A stretch of DNA of 51,275 nt, taken from contig JBCCXL010000029.1 of NCBI GenBank assembly GCA_039191605.1, positions 1-51,275 of the forward strand, in the 5' to 3' direction. The notes beneath the pieces were generated by a model. The model searched no databases and was not told the origin of the DNA. It saw only the letters and a list, made by a program, of their open reading frames with translations. Positions 49,753 to 51,275 of this stretch are shown here, piece after piece (position 1 is the stretch's first letter; each line of letters opens with the position of its first letter). This DNA is from JBCCXL01 sp039191605 (GTDB lineage Bacteria > Acidobacteriota > Thermoanaerobaculia > Multivoradales > JAHZIX01). A program made the translations under genes and the position numbers.

Positions 49753-51275
49753 TGTCACCTCATTGGGTGGACCGTAGAGGAGTTGCTTTGTTCTTGGCGT
49801 CTCTTTTGATCGCTGGCGTCTTGTTTGCCGACGGTAGTGCAACTCATTGCTCTTATAAGTCAGGTGAGTCATCGAATTCCGCTCTTGACTGTCGCCCGCC
49901 TGTGCCTCCGGATAACTGCGGTATTGGTCACCTAGAGGCGGCCTCCGCGGGGCAAAAGATCACAAAGTTCTTCATTCCTGAAGGCTCAGGCTCTTCCGGT
50001 GAAATACTTGATTCCCTTGCCTGCTTATTGCGATTAGCGGCCGAAGAATGGAAGATGGCTTGTAGCCTTGAGGCTGATCGACTAGAGGTCGTTCGGGGTG
50101 AGCGCCCGGCTGGGGATTTGAAGGACGTTGCGGTCTCTGTTGATGGGGGAACACTAGACGTTGCCGAATGGTTTCCCGAAAGAAATGAGATTACCTTTTC
50201 TTCGGATGGTCCAGATATTACTGGGCAGCTGGGGTGGGTTTGTAATGAAGTTACGCCTGACGGCGACCGCCTGATCGATGACTACTTTGTGGCATTGGCA
50301 GCACATGAGATCGGGCATGCTTTAGGGCTATGCCACGACTACTGCGGAAGTTCGATTACTACTCCAGGGGTAATGAGAATCCATCCTTCGTCAGAGAAGC
50401 CTAATCTGATCTCTGCGGAGAATTGCTCAGTAATCAAGGGGCTGGCAGAACCCGCCTGCAACCCCGAAGATGGCCAGTCCACCTCGATCCCCTCTACACC
50501 CCAACCGGTCACCGGAGGCGAATCCAACCTTCCCTTCCCGCGCTGCTGTTTCTTCTGTGGGCCGTCCAAGCTGAATCGCAAATGCACCTACGCGCCGGAG
50601 CTCTGCGGAGCGATTCGGCCTCCCAACGGGATCTGCGCTTACGAATGGACCCGCACCATCACCTGGGGCACTCAGCTGGAGTCCTTCGCCGACGGCACGC
50701 TGAATGAGACTTATGGCTTCAGCGATGTGACTCGCGGGGATACCACCTGCTACGACTTCCTGGGTGAGCCCCTGGAGGAGGGAGCCACTAGCGGAGCCGG
50801 GGAAGATGCCTCGTTCTACGGCGGAGCCGGTCCGATCCTCTTCACCCGAACGACTTATCCCGACGGGGCTTCGGGACAGGTGCCGGTGATGGGGGTAGCT
50901 CGGGATGACGACTGGGGCGTGACGCAGCTCTACTTCTGGCTGGACGAGGAGCCGGTGGCACTCTCTGGTTTGCAGACAGGGCTCTACGACGCCTGGACCT
51001 GCACTGAGACCCCCAATGGGACGCCGGGAGCCGGCTGCGATGCCTTCAGCGGCTTCTCCGGGACTCTGGACGTCAGCGGCCTGGCGGCTGGGCCGCACCG
51101 GCTGGTGATCGCGGCGGTGAACGGGCGCGGGGAGCCGATTCCGACCTACTACGAACAGGAGTTCACGGTGGGGGTGGATCCCTGCGCGGGGGATACCTTC
51201 GGTCCTTCGGTGCAGCTCTCGAATCTCGTCGACGGGGACATCGTCTCGGATCCGGCGACTGTGACGGTGAGCGCC
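49752..51275 (+). CDS. Secreted zincin metalloprotease, module copy B (3' truncated by window edge)
   Basis: The frame is open from GTG at 49752 to the window end (508 codons seen). GTG overlaps the upstream TAG by one base. A signal peptide (GVALFLASLLIAGVLFADG) precedes a catalytic domain with His185, Glu186, His189 and His195 in AAHEIGHALGLCHDYC. Downstream the Cys-rich segment PRCCFFCGPSKLNRKC and the Ig-like part are near-identical to copy A. The N-terminal 230 residues are diverged from copy A and AT-richer. The end of the protein, expected to include a DNRLRE-type domain, lies outside the window. Confidence 0.85.
   Translation, partial: MSPHWVDRRGVALFLASLLIAGVLFADGSATHCSYKSGESSNSALDCRPPVPPDNCGIGHLEAASAGQKITKFFIPEGSGSSGEILDSLACLLRLAAEEWKMACSLEADRLEVVRGERPAGDLKDVAVSVDGGTLDVAEWFPERNEITFSSDGPDITGQLGWVCNEVTPDGDRLIDDYFVALAAHEIGHALGLCHDYCGSSITTPGVMRIHPSSEKPNLISAENCSVIKGLAEPACNPEDGQSTSIPSTPQPVTGGESNLPFPRCCFFCGPSKLNRKCTYAPELCGAIRPPNGICAYEWTRTITWGTQLESFADGTLNETYGFSDVTRGDTTCYDFLGEPLEEGATSGAGEDASFYGGAGPILFTRTTYPDGASGQVPVMGVARDDDWGVTQLYFWLDEEPVALSGLQTGLYDAWTCTETPNGTPGAGCDAFSGFSGTLDVSGLAAGPHRLVIAAVNGRGEPIPTYYEQEFTVGVDPCAGDTFGPSVQLSNLVDGDIVSDPATVTVSA
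50460..51275 (+). repeat. Long direct repeat with 47291-48106
   Basis: See 47291-48106. The repeat runs into the window edge, so its true length is not known. Confidence 0.93.

Overview
The window is high-GC bacterial DNA with many secreted proteins. It contains an 836-residue permease of the duplicated MacB/FtsX type typical of Acidobacteriota, FixL/FixJ-type signalling, two IPTL-CTERM-like (exosortase-type) surface proteins, and an ECF sigma factor next to a TPR-CHAT protein. The best guess is an uncultured or little-studied Gram-negative member of Acidobacteriota. No rRNA or tRNA is visible, so the placement rests on gene content only.

Layout. (1) 1-8823 (+) is a RiPP locus. It has four 57-residue precursor peptides (the first truncated by the window edge), each followed by its own hairpin. 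Three have a conserved bipartite upstream element. They are followed by a tight operon of a LanB-type glutamylation protein (822 aa), a SpaB_C elimination-type protein (288 aa), a second divergent SpaB_C-like protein (372 aa) and an ATPase-less permease. Sizes and order match the B-C-D trio that makes the pyridine core of thiopeptides and of azole-free pyritides. No YcaO, LanC, protease or ATPase-bearing exporter is present here. (2) 8977-10879 (-) is a FixJ-like regulator and a receiver-histidine kinase. (3) 11008-18122 (+) holds a murein endopeptidase, a fascin-repeat secreted protein with a cysteine-rich tail, a phytase-like lipoprotein, two tandem paralogues of unknown function and a VOC protein. 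(4) 18367-29071 (+) holds a 14-repeat DUF11 protein and an SdrD-B repeat protein, both with a CTERM sorting tail. (5) 29210-31110 (-) is a pair of secreted beta-helix paralogues.

(6) 31.1-32.3 kb is a gene-poor stretch with repeats and two leftward terminators. (7) 32265-42852 (-) reads, in transcription order: two oligopeptide permeases, a substrate-binding protein, an ECF sigma factor, a TPR-CHAT protease-like protein, an unknown protein and a secreted subtilase. (8) 43137-45514 (+) is an M23 peptidase and YchF. (9) 45805 to the window end (+) is a duplicated two-gene module, each a secreted protein of unknown function plus a zincin metalloprotease. The catalytic halves are diverged and AT-richer, whereas the C-terminal parts are almost identical DNA.

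The most promising system is the RiPP locus, read as a candidate pyritide or thiopeptide-like pathway with four separately transcribed precursors. Next are the mosaic metalloprotease modules and the ECF-CHAT-subtilase block.
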